NCBI GenBank assembly: GCA_965284315.1
Contig: OZ260072.1
Coordinates: forward strand, 2,356,001 to 2,420,000
DNA length: 64,000 nucleotides
Direction of reading: 5' to 3'
From: PCRC01 sp017848435
GTDB taxonomy: Bacteria > Pseudomonadota > Gammaproteobacteria > Burkholderiales > Burkholderiaceae_C
Positions 35,975 to 48,694 of this stretch are shown here, piece after piece; the stretch's first letter is position 1; each line of letters starts with the position of its first letter. The notes below the pieces were generated by a model. That model had not been told where the DNA came from, did not search any database, and was given only the letters and a program-made list of their open reading frames with translations. A program made the position numbers and the translations under genes.

Positions 35975-37386
35975 ACTACCTGAGCACCCGCGGCCACCCG
36001 GACCGCCGCCGCTTCTGCGAAATCCTGCTCGAGGGCCTTGCGCCCGATGGCGGCTTGTACCTGCCCGAGTCCTACCCCCAGGTGGACGACGCCACGCTGA
36101 CCCGCTGGCGGGGCCTGCCGTACGCCGACCTGGCTTTCGAGGTGCTGTCGCTTTACATCGACGACATCCCGGCCGACGACCTGCATGCGTTGTGTCGCAA
36201 GACCTACACCGAGGCGGTGTTCGGAACGGCGGCCATCGTGCCGTTGAAAAAGCTCGAAGATGGGCTGTACCTCGAAGCCCTGTCCAACGGTCCAACGCTG
36301 GCCTTCAAGGACATGGCGATGCAGCTGCTGGGCAACCTGTTCGAGTACGAGCTGGCGCGCCGCGGCGAAGAGCTGAACATCCTCGGCGCCACCTCGGGCG
36401 ACACCGGCAGCGCTGCCGAGTACGCGATGCGCGGCAAACAGGGCGTGCGGGTGTTCATGACCTCGCCGCATGGCCGCATGAGCCCGTTCCAGCAGGCGCA
36501 GATGTTCAGCCTGCAGGACGCCAACATCCACAACATCGCCATCGAGGGTGTTTTCGACGACTGCCAGGACATCGTCAAGGCCGTGTCGAACGACCTGGAA
36601 TTCAAGCGCCGTTACAAGATCGGCACCGTCAACTCGATCAACTGGGCCCGGCTGATGGCCCAGGTGGTCTACTACTTTGCCGGTTACTTCCAGGCGACCA
36701 CGAGCAACACGCAAAAAGTCAGCTTCACCGTGCCGAGCGGCAATTTCGGCAACGTCTGCGCCGGCCATGTGGCCCGCATGATGGGCTTGCCCATCGCCCA
36801 ACTGGTGGTGGCCACCAACGAGAACGACGTGCTCGACGAGTTCTTCCGCACCGGCGTCTACCGCGTGCGTGGCAGTGCCGACACGCACGAAACGTCCAGC
36901 CCGTCGATGGACATTTCCAAGGCCTCCAACTTCGAGCGCTTCGTGTTCGATTTGCTCGGCCGCGACGCCAACCGCGTGCGTGATTTGTTCGGCGCGCAGC
37001 TGACTGGACAGGGCCGGTTCGACCTGCGCACCGACCCCGCTTTTACCCAGGCCGCCACGCGCTACGGCTTCGTCAGCGGCAAGAGCACCCACGCCAACCG
37101 GCTGGACACCATCCGCGACACCTTTGCGCGTTTTGGCGTGATGGTCGACACCCACACCGCCGACGGCCTGAAGGTCGCGCGCGAGCACCTGCAGGCGGGC
37201 ACGCCCATGGTGGTGCTGGAAACCGCCTTGCCCATCAAGTTTGCCGCCACCATTGTGGAAGCGCTCGGCCGAGAGCCTGACCGTCCGGCCAAGTTTGAAG
37301 GCATCGAGGCCCTGCCCAAGCGGGTGCAGGTCATGCCTTCTGACGTGCCCCGGGTGCAGACCTACATCGCTGCGCATTGCCCGTGA
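35971..37386 (+). CDS. thrC: Threonine synthase
   Basis: 471 residues, long-form threonine synthase. MNYLSTRGHPDRRRFCEILL at the start, PTLAFKDMAMQLL with the PLP lysine, LGATSGDTGSAAEYAM and FTVPSGNFGNVCAG as the phosphate- and PLP-binding loops. It converts O-phosphohomoserine to threonine. No thrB is adjacent. It is followed after 10 bp by mobB on the same strand. Confidence 0.96.
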   Translation: MNYLSTRGHPDRRRFCEILLEGLAPDGGLYLPESYPQVDDATLTRWRGLPYADLAFEVLSLYIDDIPADDLHALCRKTYTEAVFGTAAIVPLKKLEDGLYLEALSNGPTLAFKDMAMQLLGNLFEYELARRGEELNILGATSGDTGSAAEYAMRGKQGVRVFMTSPHGRMSPFQQAQMFSLQDANIHNIAIEGVFDDCQDIVKAVSNDLEFKRRYKIGTVNSINWARLMAQVVYYFAGYFQATTSNTQKVSFTVPSGNFGNVCAGHVARMMGLPIAQLVVATNENDVLDEFFRTGVYRVRGSADTHETSSPSMDISKASNFERFVFDLLGRDANRVRDLFGAQLTGQGRFDLRTDPAFTQAATRYGFVSGKSTHANRLDTIRDTFARFGVMVDTHTADGLKVAREHLQAGTPMVVLETALPIKFAATIVEALGREPDRPAKFEGIEALPKRVQVMPSDVPRVQTYIAAHCP

Positions 37387-37396
37387 AGGCCGTGGC

Positions 37397-37930
37397 ATGA
37401 AGGTCGTCGGTTTTGCTGGCTACTCCGGTTCAGGCAAAACCACGCTGGTCGAGGCCCTGATCCCGCAGCTCAAGCTGCGTGGCCTGCGTGTGTCGGTGGT
37501 CAAGCACGCGCACCACAACTTTGACATCGACCATGCCGGCAAAGACACGCGGCGCCACCGCGAGGCGGGCGCGTTTGAAGTGGTCGTTGCCTCCGACCAG
37601 CGTCTGGCGCTGGTGCGCGAATTCGAGCAGCCGGCACTGCTGTCTGTCCACCACCTGATTGCCGAGCTGTACGACGGTGTGGACTGGGTGCTGGTGGAGG
37701 GCTTCAAGTCCAGCGACCTGTTGAAGATCGAGGTCTGGCGCGCCAGCTCGGGCCAGCCGGTGCGCTACATGGACGACGACTTCATTGTGGCCATTGCCAC
37801 CGATTCCCCCACACAGCTGCCCGAGGCCACACTGCGCCCGGTGCTGGACCTGAACAACCCCGATGCGCTGGCCGGCTGGCTGGTGGAAAATCAAGACCGT
37901 TTCGATTACCGACAAGAGTTGTACGCATGA
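37397..37930 (+). CDS. mobB: Molybdopterin-guanine dinucleotide synthesis protein MobB
   Basis: 177 residues. MKVVGFAGYSGSGKTTLVEA carries the P-loop, followed by SVVKHAHHNFDIDHAGKDT and VDWVLVEGFK. This small GTPase-like partner of MobA assists conversion of molybdopterin to the guanine dinucleotide form. The ATG at 37397 starts the conserved domain. It overlaps moeA by 4 bp, placing it in the thr/Moco operon. Confidence 0.93.
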   Translation: MKVVGFAGYSGSGKTTLVEALIPQLKLRGLRVSVVKHAHHNFDIDHAGKDTRRHREAGAFEVVVASDQRLALVREFEQPALLSVHHLIAELYDGVDWVLVEGFKSSDLLKIEVWRASSGQPVRYMDDDFIVAIATDSPTQLPEATLRPVLDLNNPDALAGWLVENQDRFDYRQELYA

Positions 37931-39189
37931 CCGCCGCCACGCCACCCGCCGCCGCACCCCGCGCGCCGCTGAAACCGCTCGACAACGCGCTGGAAGAGCT
38001 GCTGGCTTTTGCCACGCCGCTGGCGAAGCGCGAGGTGGTTTCCACCTTTGACGCCGACGGCCGCGTTCTGGCGCAAGACGTGGTGTCCGCACTGCAAGTG
38101 CCACCGCAGGACAACAGCTCCATGGACGGTTACGCGCTGCGCTGCGCCGACGTGGCCGCCGCCGACAGCCTGGTGGTGTCGCAGCGCATCCCGGCCGGCA
38201 GCCACGGCCAGCCGCTGTTGCCTGGTACCGCTGCCCGCATCTTCACCGGTGCGCCGGTACCCGCCGGGGCCGAGGCCATCGTGATGCAAGAGGACTGCGA
38301 GGTGTTGCCCGCGGGCGATGATGGCACCACCCGCATCGTGGTGAAGCAGCCGCCGCAGCCCGGCCAGTGGATTCGCCGTGCCGGTGAAGACGTGACCCAG
38401 GGCGCGGTGGTGTTGTCCCAGGGCAGCCGCTTGACGCCTGCCGCGCTGGGCCTGGCCGCCAGCATTGGCCTGGCCCAGCTGCAGGTGGTGGCCCGGCCAC
38501 GCGTGGCGCTGTTCTCCACCGGCGACGAACTGGTGATGCCCGGCGACGTGCCACCCGAGCAGATGCCACCCGGCGCCATTTACAACTCCAACCGCTTCTT
38601 CCTGCGTGCCCTGTTGTTGCGGCTGGGGTGCGAAGTGACCGACATGGGCATCGTGCCCGACCGCCTGGAAGCCACCGTGGCGGCATTGCGCGACGCCAGC
38701 CAGCACCACGACCTGATCCTCACCAGCGGCGGCGTGTCGGTCGGTGAAGAAGACCACATCAAGCCTGCCGTGCAGTCGCTTGGCATGCTGAACCTGTGGC
38801 AGATTGCGATGAAGCCCGGTAAACCGTTTGCCTATGGCAAGGTTGGCAATGCCCATTTCATTGGCCTGCCGGGCAACCCGGTGTCGAGCTTCGTCACCTT
38901 CATGCTGTTGGTACGGCCCTTCCTGCTGAAGCTGCAGGGCGTCAGCGACGTTGCTCATAAATCCATAGCACTGTCGGCAGATTTCACCTGGGCCCGTCCC
39001 GACAAACGCCGTGAATTCCTGCGTGTACGCCGCAACGCGGCTGGGAACGTGGAATTGTTTGCCAACCAGAGCTCGGGCGTGTTGACTTCGGCCGTCTGGG
39101 GCGACGGCGTGGTGGACAACCCGTCTGGCCAAGCCATTGCGCCGGGTGACCTGGTGCGCTACATCCCGTTCACCGAACTGCAGTCATGA
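37927..39189 (+). CDS. moeA: Molybdopterin molybdenumtransferase MoeA
   Basis: 420 residues. SSMDGYALRCADV, FTGAPVPAGAEAIVMQED, RVALFSTGDELVMPG and ILTSGGVSVGEEDHIK are the MoeA landmarks, ending in the small beta-barrel domain IV. It inserts molybdate into adenylylated molybdopterin. A weak match to the dispersed repeat may lie at 38950-38994 (VAHKSIALSADFTW). Overlaps mobB and moaD by 4 bp each. Confidence 0.96.
   Translation: MTAATPPAAAPRAPLKPLDNALEELLAFATPLAKREVVSTFDADGRVLAQDVVSALQVPPQDNSSMDGYALRCADVAAADSLVVSQRIPAGSHGQPLLPGTAARIFTGAPVPAGAEAIVMQEDCEVLPAGDDGTTRIVVKQPPQPGQWIRRAGEDVTQGAVVLSQGSRLTPAALGLAASIGLAQLQVVARPRVALFSTGDELVMPGDVPPEQMPPGAIYNSNRFFLRALLLRLGCEVTDMGIVPDRLEATVAALRDASQHHDLILTSGGVSVGEEDHIKPAVQSLGMLNLWQIAMKPGKPFAYGKVGNAHFIGLPGNPVSSFVTFMLLVRPFLLKLQGVSDVAHKSIALSADFTWARPDKRREFLRVRRNAAGNVELFANQSSGVLTSAVWGDGVVDNPSGQAIAPGDLVRYIPFTELQS
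38950..38994 (+). repeat. Possible dispersed repeat copy I inside moeA
   Basis: TTGCTCATAAATCCATAGCA resembles the first hairpin of the family, followed by a loose match ending in GGGCC. It is in frame in moeA. The core is not well conserved, so this is tentative. Confidence 0.3.
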
Positions 39190-39437
39190 AAATCACCGTC
39201 AAATACTTTGCGTCCATCCGCGAGCTGATCGGGCAAGGCACCGAGCCGGTCGACACCGCTGCGGCCACGCTGCAGGCGCTCCGCGACGAACTGATCGCAC
39301 GCGGTGGCGCCTACGCCGAAGCCCTGGCGCGTGGCAAAGCGGTGCGTGTGGCGCTGAACCAGGTCATGAGCGCCGAGTCGGTGGCCTTGACCGACGGCGC
39401 GGAAGTGGCCTTCTTCCCGCCCGTCACAGGAGGTTGA
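39186..39437 (+). CDS. moaD: Molybdopterin synthase small subunit MoaD
   Basis: 83 residues, ubiquitin-like fold: MKITVKYFASIRELIGQGTE at the start, LNQVMS, and the C-terminal VTGG whose last glycine is turned into a thiocarboxylate and donates sulfur. It forms molybdopterin synthase with MoaE, which starts 2 bp later. Confidence 0.95.
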   Translation: MKITVKYFASIRELIGQGTEPVDTAAATLQALRDELIARGGAYAEALARGKAVRVALNQVMSAESVALTDGAEVAFFPPVTGG

Positions 39438-39439
39438 AC

Positions 39440-39916
39440 ATGACCACTGCCCGCGTCGCCATCCAGACCCACGATTTCAACGTGGCCGACGAAATTGAAA
39501 CGCTGCGGCGTGCCAACCGCCAGGTCGGTGCGGTGTGCAGCTTCATTGGCACCGTGCGCGACCGCAACGAGGGCAGCGACGTCCGCACCATGGAGCTGGA
39601 GCACTACCCCGGCATGACGGAGAAATCCATCGAGGCGATGATCGACGAAGCCCTGCGCCGCTTCGACATCTTCGGCGCGCGCGTGATCCACCGCGTGGGC
39701 TTGTTGCAGCCGCTGGACCAGATCGTGCTGGTGGCAGTCACCTCAGCGCACCGGGGCGAGAGTTTCAAGGCCTGTGAATTCCTGATGGATTATTTGAAAA
39801 CCCAGGCGCCGTTCTGGAAGAAGGAAGATACACCCGAAGGTGCCCGCTGGGTCGACGCCCGCGTCAGCGACGACGCGGCGCTGGCCCGTTGGGGCATTGC
39901 CGCGCAGAACGTCTGA
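39440..39916 (+). CDS. moaE: Molybdopterin synthase large subunit MoaE
   Basis: 158 residues. GAVCSFIGTVRDRNEGSDV, LELEHYPGMTEKSIE (as MELEHYPGM), HRVGLLQPLDQIVLVAV, HRGESFKACEFLMDYLK and PFWKKE with the catalytic lysines. Adds the dithiolene sulfurs to precursor Z. The ATG at 39440 has an AGGAGG ribosome site in the end of moaD. Last gene of the alaA-hom-thrC-mobB-moeA-moaD-moaE run. Confidence 0.96.
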   Translation: MTTARVAIQTHDFNVADEIETLRRANRQVGAVCSFIGTVRDRNEGSDVRTMELEHYPGMTEKSIEAMIDEALRRFDIFGARVIHRVGLLQPLDQIVLVAVTSAHRGESFKACEFLMDYLKTQAPFWKKEDTPEGARWVDARVSDDAALARWGIAAQNV

Positions 39917-39919
39917 CGG

Positions 39920-40486
39920 TCAATTCAGGTACTTGGGCCGCACCGTGTCGCTGGACAAAACGGCTGACGAGGTGGTGGAACCTGACAAGCCGGCTGGCAT
40001 GGCAATCGGCCACTCGGCATTGCCAATGGCGGTTTCCAGCAGGTGCATGAAGCCGTGCATCAACTGGGACTCGACCGCGATCTTGAAACCACGTGGCGAC
40101 GCCACGTCGGCCAGTTTTTCGTCGAATGCGATTTGCAGCTTGCCGCCTGACAACGGCGTCAGCCGCACCTCCGTCACCAGCAAGGGTTCGGCGCCCAGGG
40201 GCAGCACCGTGGCAGCGGCCTTGTAGGGCGTCTTGAAGTCGGCTTTTTGCAGCACTTCGTCTTTCTTGAATTCAGACAGGAGCTGCTTGCTGGCCTCACT
40301 CTGGTCGGCCAACACCGCGTCGCTGGCGTCGAGCGCCATCACCACCTTGTGCAGGTGTGGCACGAGGCCGGAGGTCATGCGCTGGGTGAACCACAGGCGC
40401 AACTCTTCCCCCGTGGTGGCATTGATGCGCAACAGCAGGCGGTCTTGTTCCTTGATGTAGGTGACTGACAGTTGGTGGATGTCCAT
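39920..40486 (-). CDS. Conserved hypothetical protein
   Basis: 188 residues, no signal peptide or membrane helix; soluble and mixed alpha/beta in look. MDIHQLSVTYIKEQDRLLLR at the start, then EELRLWFTQRMTSGLVPHL and FKIAVESQLMHGFMHLLE. I do not recognise the family. It is convergent with moaE (3-bp gap) and divergent from clpB. Coding is supported by length, base use and good start context. Confidence 0.8.
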   Translation of the reverse strand: MDIHQLSVTYIKEQDRLLLRINATTGEELRLWFTQRMTSGLVPHLHKVVMALDASDAVLADQSEASKQLLSEFKKDEVLQKADFKTPYKAAATVLPLGAEPLLVTEVRLTPLSGGKLQIAFDEKLADVASPRGFKIAVESQLMHGFMHLLETAIGNAEWPIAMPAGLSGSTTSSAVLSSDTVRPKYLN

Positions 40487-40581
40487 ACTTTCATTCTAGG
40501 CCGCTTCATTGGGGTCTGCAGCGCGAGTGGGCTTGAACTCGTCCGCCATGACCACAGTTACGGGTGAACAGGAGAATTGCA

Positions 40582-43188
<2,607 letters not shown>

Positions 43189-43200
43189 GTTGCGTCCGAA

Positions 43201-43237
43201 AAAAAGCCGCTGGACCCTCACGGTCCAGCGGCTTTTT
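43201..43237. terminator. Bidirectional terminator between clpB and cytochrome c
   Basis: GCCGCTGGACC (43206-43216) pairs with GGTCCAGCGGC (43222-43232), with an A-run before and six T after, so it can end both clpB (plus) and the cytochrome c gene (minus). Confidence 0.93.
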
Positions 43238-43254
43238 TGAAGGGTGGAAGGTGT

Positions 43255-43563
43255 TTACTTCTTCTGGGCCAGGACCCAGGCCACCAGTTTCTTGGCTTCG
43301 GCGTCGTTCACCTGGGTGTTGGCGGGCATGGGGATGGGACCCCAGGCGCCCGAACTGCCCTTTTGGACCTTGACAGCCAGTTTGTCTGCCGCGTCTTTCT
43401 GGCCAGCGTACTTGGCGGCGATGTCCTGGAAGGCGGGGCCGACCACTTTTTTGTCCACCGCATGGCAAGCCAGGCAGTTTTTGTCGGTGGCGAGCTTCAA
43501 GTCGGCCAGTGCGGGGCCAGCCACGGCGGCCAAGGCGGCCAGAGTCAACAGAGCGCGTTTCAT
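43255..43563 (-). CDS. Small class I cytochrome c (c551/c552 type)
   Basis: 102 residues: signal peptide MKRALLTLAALAAVAGPALA, heme site CLACH (about 31-35) and the axial methionine in PIPMPAN. About 80 mature residues, as in cytochrome c551/c552, which carry electrons in the periplasm to oxidases or nitrite reductases. The partner is not in the window. Confidence 0.95.
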   Translation of the reverse strand: MKRALLTLAALAAVAGPALADLKLATDKNCLACHAVDKKVVGPAFQDIAAKYAGQKDAADKLAVKVQKGSSGAWGPIPMPANTQVNDAEAKKLVAWVLAQKK

Positions 43564-43670
43564 GGAAACCTTTCAGTGGAGTTGCGGTAAGCTAAACGAG
43601 AGTGTAGCCAACGGCGTTGACAGGGCTGTCGGCCAACCGTGAAGTTGCGGTAAATCCGAAGGGGCGCTGG

Positions 43671-43922
43671 ATGTTGTTTCTGTTGTTGGGGCTGCTGTTT
43701 CTGGCGCTGAAATACCTCGAAATCGGGTTCATGGCCAATATCGGTTGGTGGTGGGCAGCGCTGCCGTTTGGGCTGGCGTTTTTCTACTGGGAGGTGCTGG
43801 CCCCCTACCTGGGCATCAGCAAAAAACGGGCAGCCCGCCAGATGGAAGCGCGCAAGCAGGCGCGCATTGACAAGCTGCGCGAGGCCAACCACCCCCACCT
43901 GCGCAAGGGGCGGCGCCGCTGA
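43671..43922 (+). CDS. Small Trp-rich membrane protein
   Basis: 83 residues with two hydrophobic segments (MLFLLLGLLFLALKYLEIGF and WAALPFGLAFFYWEVLAPYL), a central WWW, and a very basic tail (KKRAARQMEARKQARIDKL). It resembles the small Trp-rich protein family of Burkholderiales (TIGR04438 type); function unknown. The ATG at 43671 follows AAGGGG. Confidence 0.8.
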   Translation: MLFLLLGLLFLALKYLEIGFMANIGWWWAALPFGLAFFYWEVLAPYLGISKKRAARQMEARKQARIDKLREANHPHLRKGRRR

Positions 43923-43967
43923 CCGTGCACACCAAGCCGCCTGCGCCGAGCGCAGACGGCGGCCGGC

Positions 43968-45662
<1,695 letters not shown>

Positions 45663-45764
45663 GGCGTGTCTCGGTGGAGGTTTTGAGGAAATGTGTGCCA
45701 AGTATCCGTGTTCCTGAAATACGACTCCAATCTATTTTTTGACCTGTATTAATATGCTGTGCAT

Positions 45765-46679
45765 ATGAGTAGTCCGCACATCGAGCTGCGGCTGTGGCGC
45801 CAGTTTGTCGCCGTGGCCGAAGAACTGCACTTTGGCCGTGCCGCCGTGCGCCTGCACATGACGCAGCCACCGCTGACGCAGGCGATTGCCGCGCTGGAGG
45901 GGCTGCTGCGGGTGCGCCTGTTCGACCGCACCAAGCGCAGCGTGGTGCTCACCGCCGCCGGCACGGCGCTGCTGCCCGAGGTGCGTGACCTGCTGGCCCG
46001 GGCGCAGGCGCTGCCGGCCCATGCGCAGGCTGCCGCTGCTGGCGAGGTGGGGCGCTTGCGGCTGGGCTTTGTTTCTACCGTTGGTTTTGCGCTGTTGCCG
46101 CAATGGGTGCGGGCCTTCCGCGAAGCGTACGCCGGTGTGCAGCTGGAGCTGATCGAGGCCACCGGCGACGTGCAGTTGCAGGCGCTGGTGCGGGGCGAGA
46201 TCGACGCCGGCCTGTTGCTGCACTCGCCCGGCTTTGCGCCCGAGCCGCTGCAGCACCTGACGGTGGCGCGTGAGCCGCTGGTGTTGGCGCTGGCCGACAG
46301 CCACCCGCTGGCCGCCAAGGCGTCGCTGGCATTGGGCGATGTGCTGGGCGAGCCGCTGGTGATCTTCCCGCGCCGCATCCTGCCTTCTTTGCACGACGCG
46401 GTGTTTGGCCTGTACCACGCGGCCGGCCGTTCGCCGCAGGTGGCCCAGGAAGCCATTCAGATGCAGACCATCGTGAACCTGGTGTCCGCCGGTCTGGGTG
46501 TGGCCTGGGTGCCGGAAAGCGTGCGCCAGTTCCAGCGGCCTGGCGTGGTCTACCGCAGCGTGGCCGGCCGGCGCGGCCAGGCGATGCCGGCCTGCGAAAC
46601 CAGCCTGGTCTGGCAGACGGCGGGCAACAGCCCCTCGCTGGGGCGTTTTGTGGCTTTTGTGCAGGCTGGCGGGCGCTGA
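45765..46679 (+). CDS. LysR-family transcriptional regulator
   Basis: 304 residues. The N-terminal helix-turn-helix is in HFGRAAVRLHMTQPPLTQAI and the substrate-binding domain follows (GRLRLGFVSTVGFALLPQWV; VPESVRQFQRPGVVYRSV). Divergent arrangement with ilvD suggests it may control ilvD or itself, but its effector is unknown. The ATG at 45765 is favoured; a GTG two codons upstream is possible. Confidence 0.92.
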   Translation: MSSPHIELRLWRQFVAVAEELHFGRAAVRLHMTQPPLTQAIAALEGLLRVRLFDRTKRSVVLTAAGTALLPEVRDLLARAQALPAHAQAAAAGEVGRLRLGFVSTVGFALLPQWVRAFREAYAGVQLELIEATGDVQLQALVRGEIDAGLLLHSPGFAPEPLQHLTVAREPLVLALADSHPLAAKASLALGDVLGEPLVIFPRRILPSLHDAVFGLYHAAGRSPQVAQEAIQMQTIVNLVSAGLGVAWVPESVRQFQRPGVVYRSVAGRRGQAMPACETSLVWQTAGNSPSLGRFVAFVQAGGR

Positions 46680-46726
46680 AGCCCCGGCGACAGGGCGCCG
46701 TCGCGCGGTGCGGGCACAATGCGCAC

Positions 46727-47557
46727 ATGTTGATGTACCCCCAAATCGACCCCGTCGCAATCCAGCTCGGGCCGGTCGCCATCCATTGGTACGGGCTGAC
46801 CTACCTGGTCGCCTTTGGCCTGTTTTATTTTCTGGCCACCCGGCGTCTGCGCCACCACCCGTTTGTGGACCAGCAGGGCAGCCAGGCCTGGTCGCGCCAG
46901 ATGATTGAAGACATCCTGTTTTATGGGGTGCTGGGCGTCATCGTGGGCGGGCGGCTGGGTTATTGCCTGTTTTACAAGCCGGGCTATTACCTGGCCCACC
47001 CGCTGGAGGTGTTTGCGGTGTGGCAGGGAGGCATGAGTTTTCACGGCGGCATGCTGGGCGTGTTTGTGGCGCTGCTGTGGTTTGCCCGCAGCCGCCAGCG
47101 GCCCTGGCTGCAGCTGATGGACTTCATCGCGCCCTGCGTGCCGCTGGGCCTGGCTTCGGGCCGGGTCGGCAACTTCATCAACGGCGAGCTGTGGGGCCGC
47201 TTTGCGCCGCTGGATTTGCCCTGGGGCATGGTGTTTCCTGCCAGTGGCTCGATGCTGCCGCGCCACCCGTCGCAGGTGTACCAATTCTTGCTGGAAGGGC
47301 TGCTGTTTTTTGTGCTGCTGTGGCTGTATGCCCGCAAGCCGCGCCTGCAGGGCCAGGTGTCGGGCGCCTTTTTGGTGGGTTATGGCTGCTTCCGCTTCAT
47401 CGCCGAATACTTCCGCGAGCCCGACGCTTTTCTGGGCCTGCTCGCGCTGGGCCTGAGCATGGGCCAGTGGCTCTGCGTGCCCATGGTCGTGGCAGGTGTC
47501 TGGCTGTGGCGCTGGAGCACCGTTCGGGGTCGCCCAACGGCACTGAAGACGCCTTGA
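46727..47557 (+). CDS. lgt: Prolipoprotein diacylglyceryl transferase
   Basis: 276 residues with about seven membrane helices. IHWYGLTYLVAFGLFYFLA, GGMSFHGGMLGVFVAL and the family signature GRVGNFINGELWG are present, with HPSQVYQFLLEG. It adds diacylglycerol to the lipobox cysteine of prelipoproteins in the inner membrane. The stop is immediately followed by dispersed repeat copy F. Confidence 0.96.
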   Translation: MLMYPQIDPVAIQLGPVAIHWYGLTYLVAFGLFYFLATRRLRHHPFVDQQGSQAWSRQMIEDILFYGVLGVIVGGRLGYCLFYKPGYYLAHPLEVFAVWQGGMSFHGGMLGVFVALLWFARSRQRPWLQLMDFIAPCVPLGLASGRVGNFINGELWGRFAPLDLPWGMVFPASGSMLPRHPSQVYQFLLEGLLFFVLLWLYARKPRLQGQVSGAFLVGYGCFRFIAEYFREPDAFLGLLALGLSMGQWLCVPMVVAGVWLWRWSTVRGRPTALKTP

Positions 47558-47620
47558 TAGCTAAATTTCAAGTCTTTTCGGCCTCAAGCCTTAGTGGAAC
47601 CTGACAGTATTGCTATTTAA
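47558..47620 (-). repeat. Dispersed repeat copy F after lgt
   Basis: Minus-strand reading: AAATAGCAATACTGTCAGG, then core CACTAAGGCTTGAGGCC and AAAAGACTTGAAATTTAGC. It starts one base past the lgt stop. It is the closest relative of copy G inside cobU. Confidence 0.75.
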
Positions 47621-47665
47621 ACAGGAGCAGGCGACGATCTGCAAGACCACAACAGGAGACAAAAC

Positions 47666-48673
47666 ATGCCTACCCCCTCGACCCATGGAATGAACGCCCG
47701 GCGCCGAATCTTGCTGCGCTGCACCACCGCTGCCGCACTCGGGCTGGCGCTGTATCCGCTGACCGGGCTGACCCAGGCCTGGCCCACCAAGCCGGTGACG
47801 CTGGTGGTGCCGTTCCCCGCCGGCGGCGGGACCGACGCCTTTGCCCGTCCGCTGTCGGCCCAGTTCGCCAAGGTCACCGGCAAGCAACTGGTGATCGACA
47901 ACCGGGGTGGCGCCGGCGGCACGCTGGGTGCCAGCATTGCTGCCAAGGCACCGGCCGACGGCTACACGCTGTTCATGGGGGCGGTGCACCACGCGATTGC
48001 GCCGTCGATGTACCCCAAACTCGACTACGACCTCGAGAAAGATTTCATTCCGCTGATGCTGGTGGCCAACGTGCCGCAGGTGGTGGTGGTCAACCCCAAA
48101 CGCGTGCCGGGTGATTTCAAGGCCTTCATGGCGCAGCTGCGCCAGAACCCCGGGCAGTTCAATTACGGTTCGGCCGGTGCCGGCACCTCGCACCACCTGG
48201 CGGGCGAGTTGTTCAAGCAGCAGACCAAGACCTTCATCACCCACATCCCCTACCGCGGTGCCGGCCCGGCGCTGCAAGACCTGATCGCCGGCAATGTGGA
48301 CATGATGTTCGACGGCCTCGGCTCGTCGGCCGCGCACATCAAGGGCGGCCGCATCAAGGCGCTGATGGTCTCCGGCAGCCAGCGCAACCCGGCCTTCCCG
48401 GACGTGCCCAGCGCCGCCGAAGTGGGCCTGCCCGACTACACCGTCACCACCTGGTACGGCCTGTGGGCCCCCAAGGGCACACCAGCCGATGTGCAGGCCC
48501 GCATCATTGAGGATATGAAGCGCACGCTGGCGACCGACGAACTCAAGGCCATCTGGGCCAGCAACGGTGCCGAGTTTGGCAACCTGACGCAGGCCCAGTT
48601 TGGTGGTTTTGTCAGCAACGAGGTCAAACGCTGGGCGGCCGTGGTGAAGGCCTCGGGCGCCAAGCTCGAATAA
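47666..48673 (+). CDS. Bug/TctC-family solute-binding receptor
   Basis: 335 residues. An Arg-rich signal (MNARRRILLRCTTAAALGL) is followed by WPTKPVTLVVPFPAGGGTDAFAR, IDNRGGAGGTLGASIAAKA and FNYGSAGAGTSHHLAGELF, hallmarks of Bug receptors, very numerous in Burkholderiales. These capture small carboxylates in the periplasm. No TctAB membrane genes are adjacent. It opens a three-gene run with an enoyl-CoA hydratase and a malonyl-CoA synthetase, so a dicarboxylate such as malonate is a reasonable guess. The ATG at 47666 has an AGGAGA ribosome site. Confidence 0.92.
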   Translation: MPTPSTHGMNARRRILLRCTTAAALGLALYPLTGLTQAWPTKPVTLVVPFPAGGGTDAFARPLSAQFAKVTGKQLVIDNRGGAGGTLGASIAAKAPADGYTLFMGAVHHAIAPSMYPKLDYDLEKDFIPLMLVANVPQVVVVNPKRVPGDFKAFMAQLRQNPGQFNYGSAGAGTSHHLAGELFKQQTKTFITHIPYRGAGPALQDLIAGNVDMMFDGLGSSAAHIKGGRIKALMVSGSQRNPAFPDVPSAAEVGLPDYTVTTWYGLWAPKGTPADVQARIIEDMKRTLATDELKAIWASNGAEFGNLTQAQFGGFVSNEVKRWAAVVKASGAKLE

Positions 48674-48694
48674 GGCCCAACGGAGAAGTTTTCA

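Noticed and set aside
40531..40560. Sigma-32 promoter before clpB
   Set aside because: CTTGAA occurs at 40532-40537 but no acceptable CCCCAT-type -10 lies at the right distance, so I do not call it although heat-shock control is expected.
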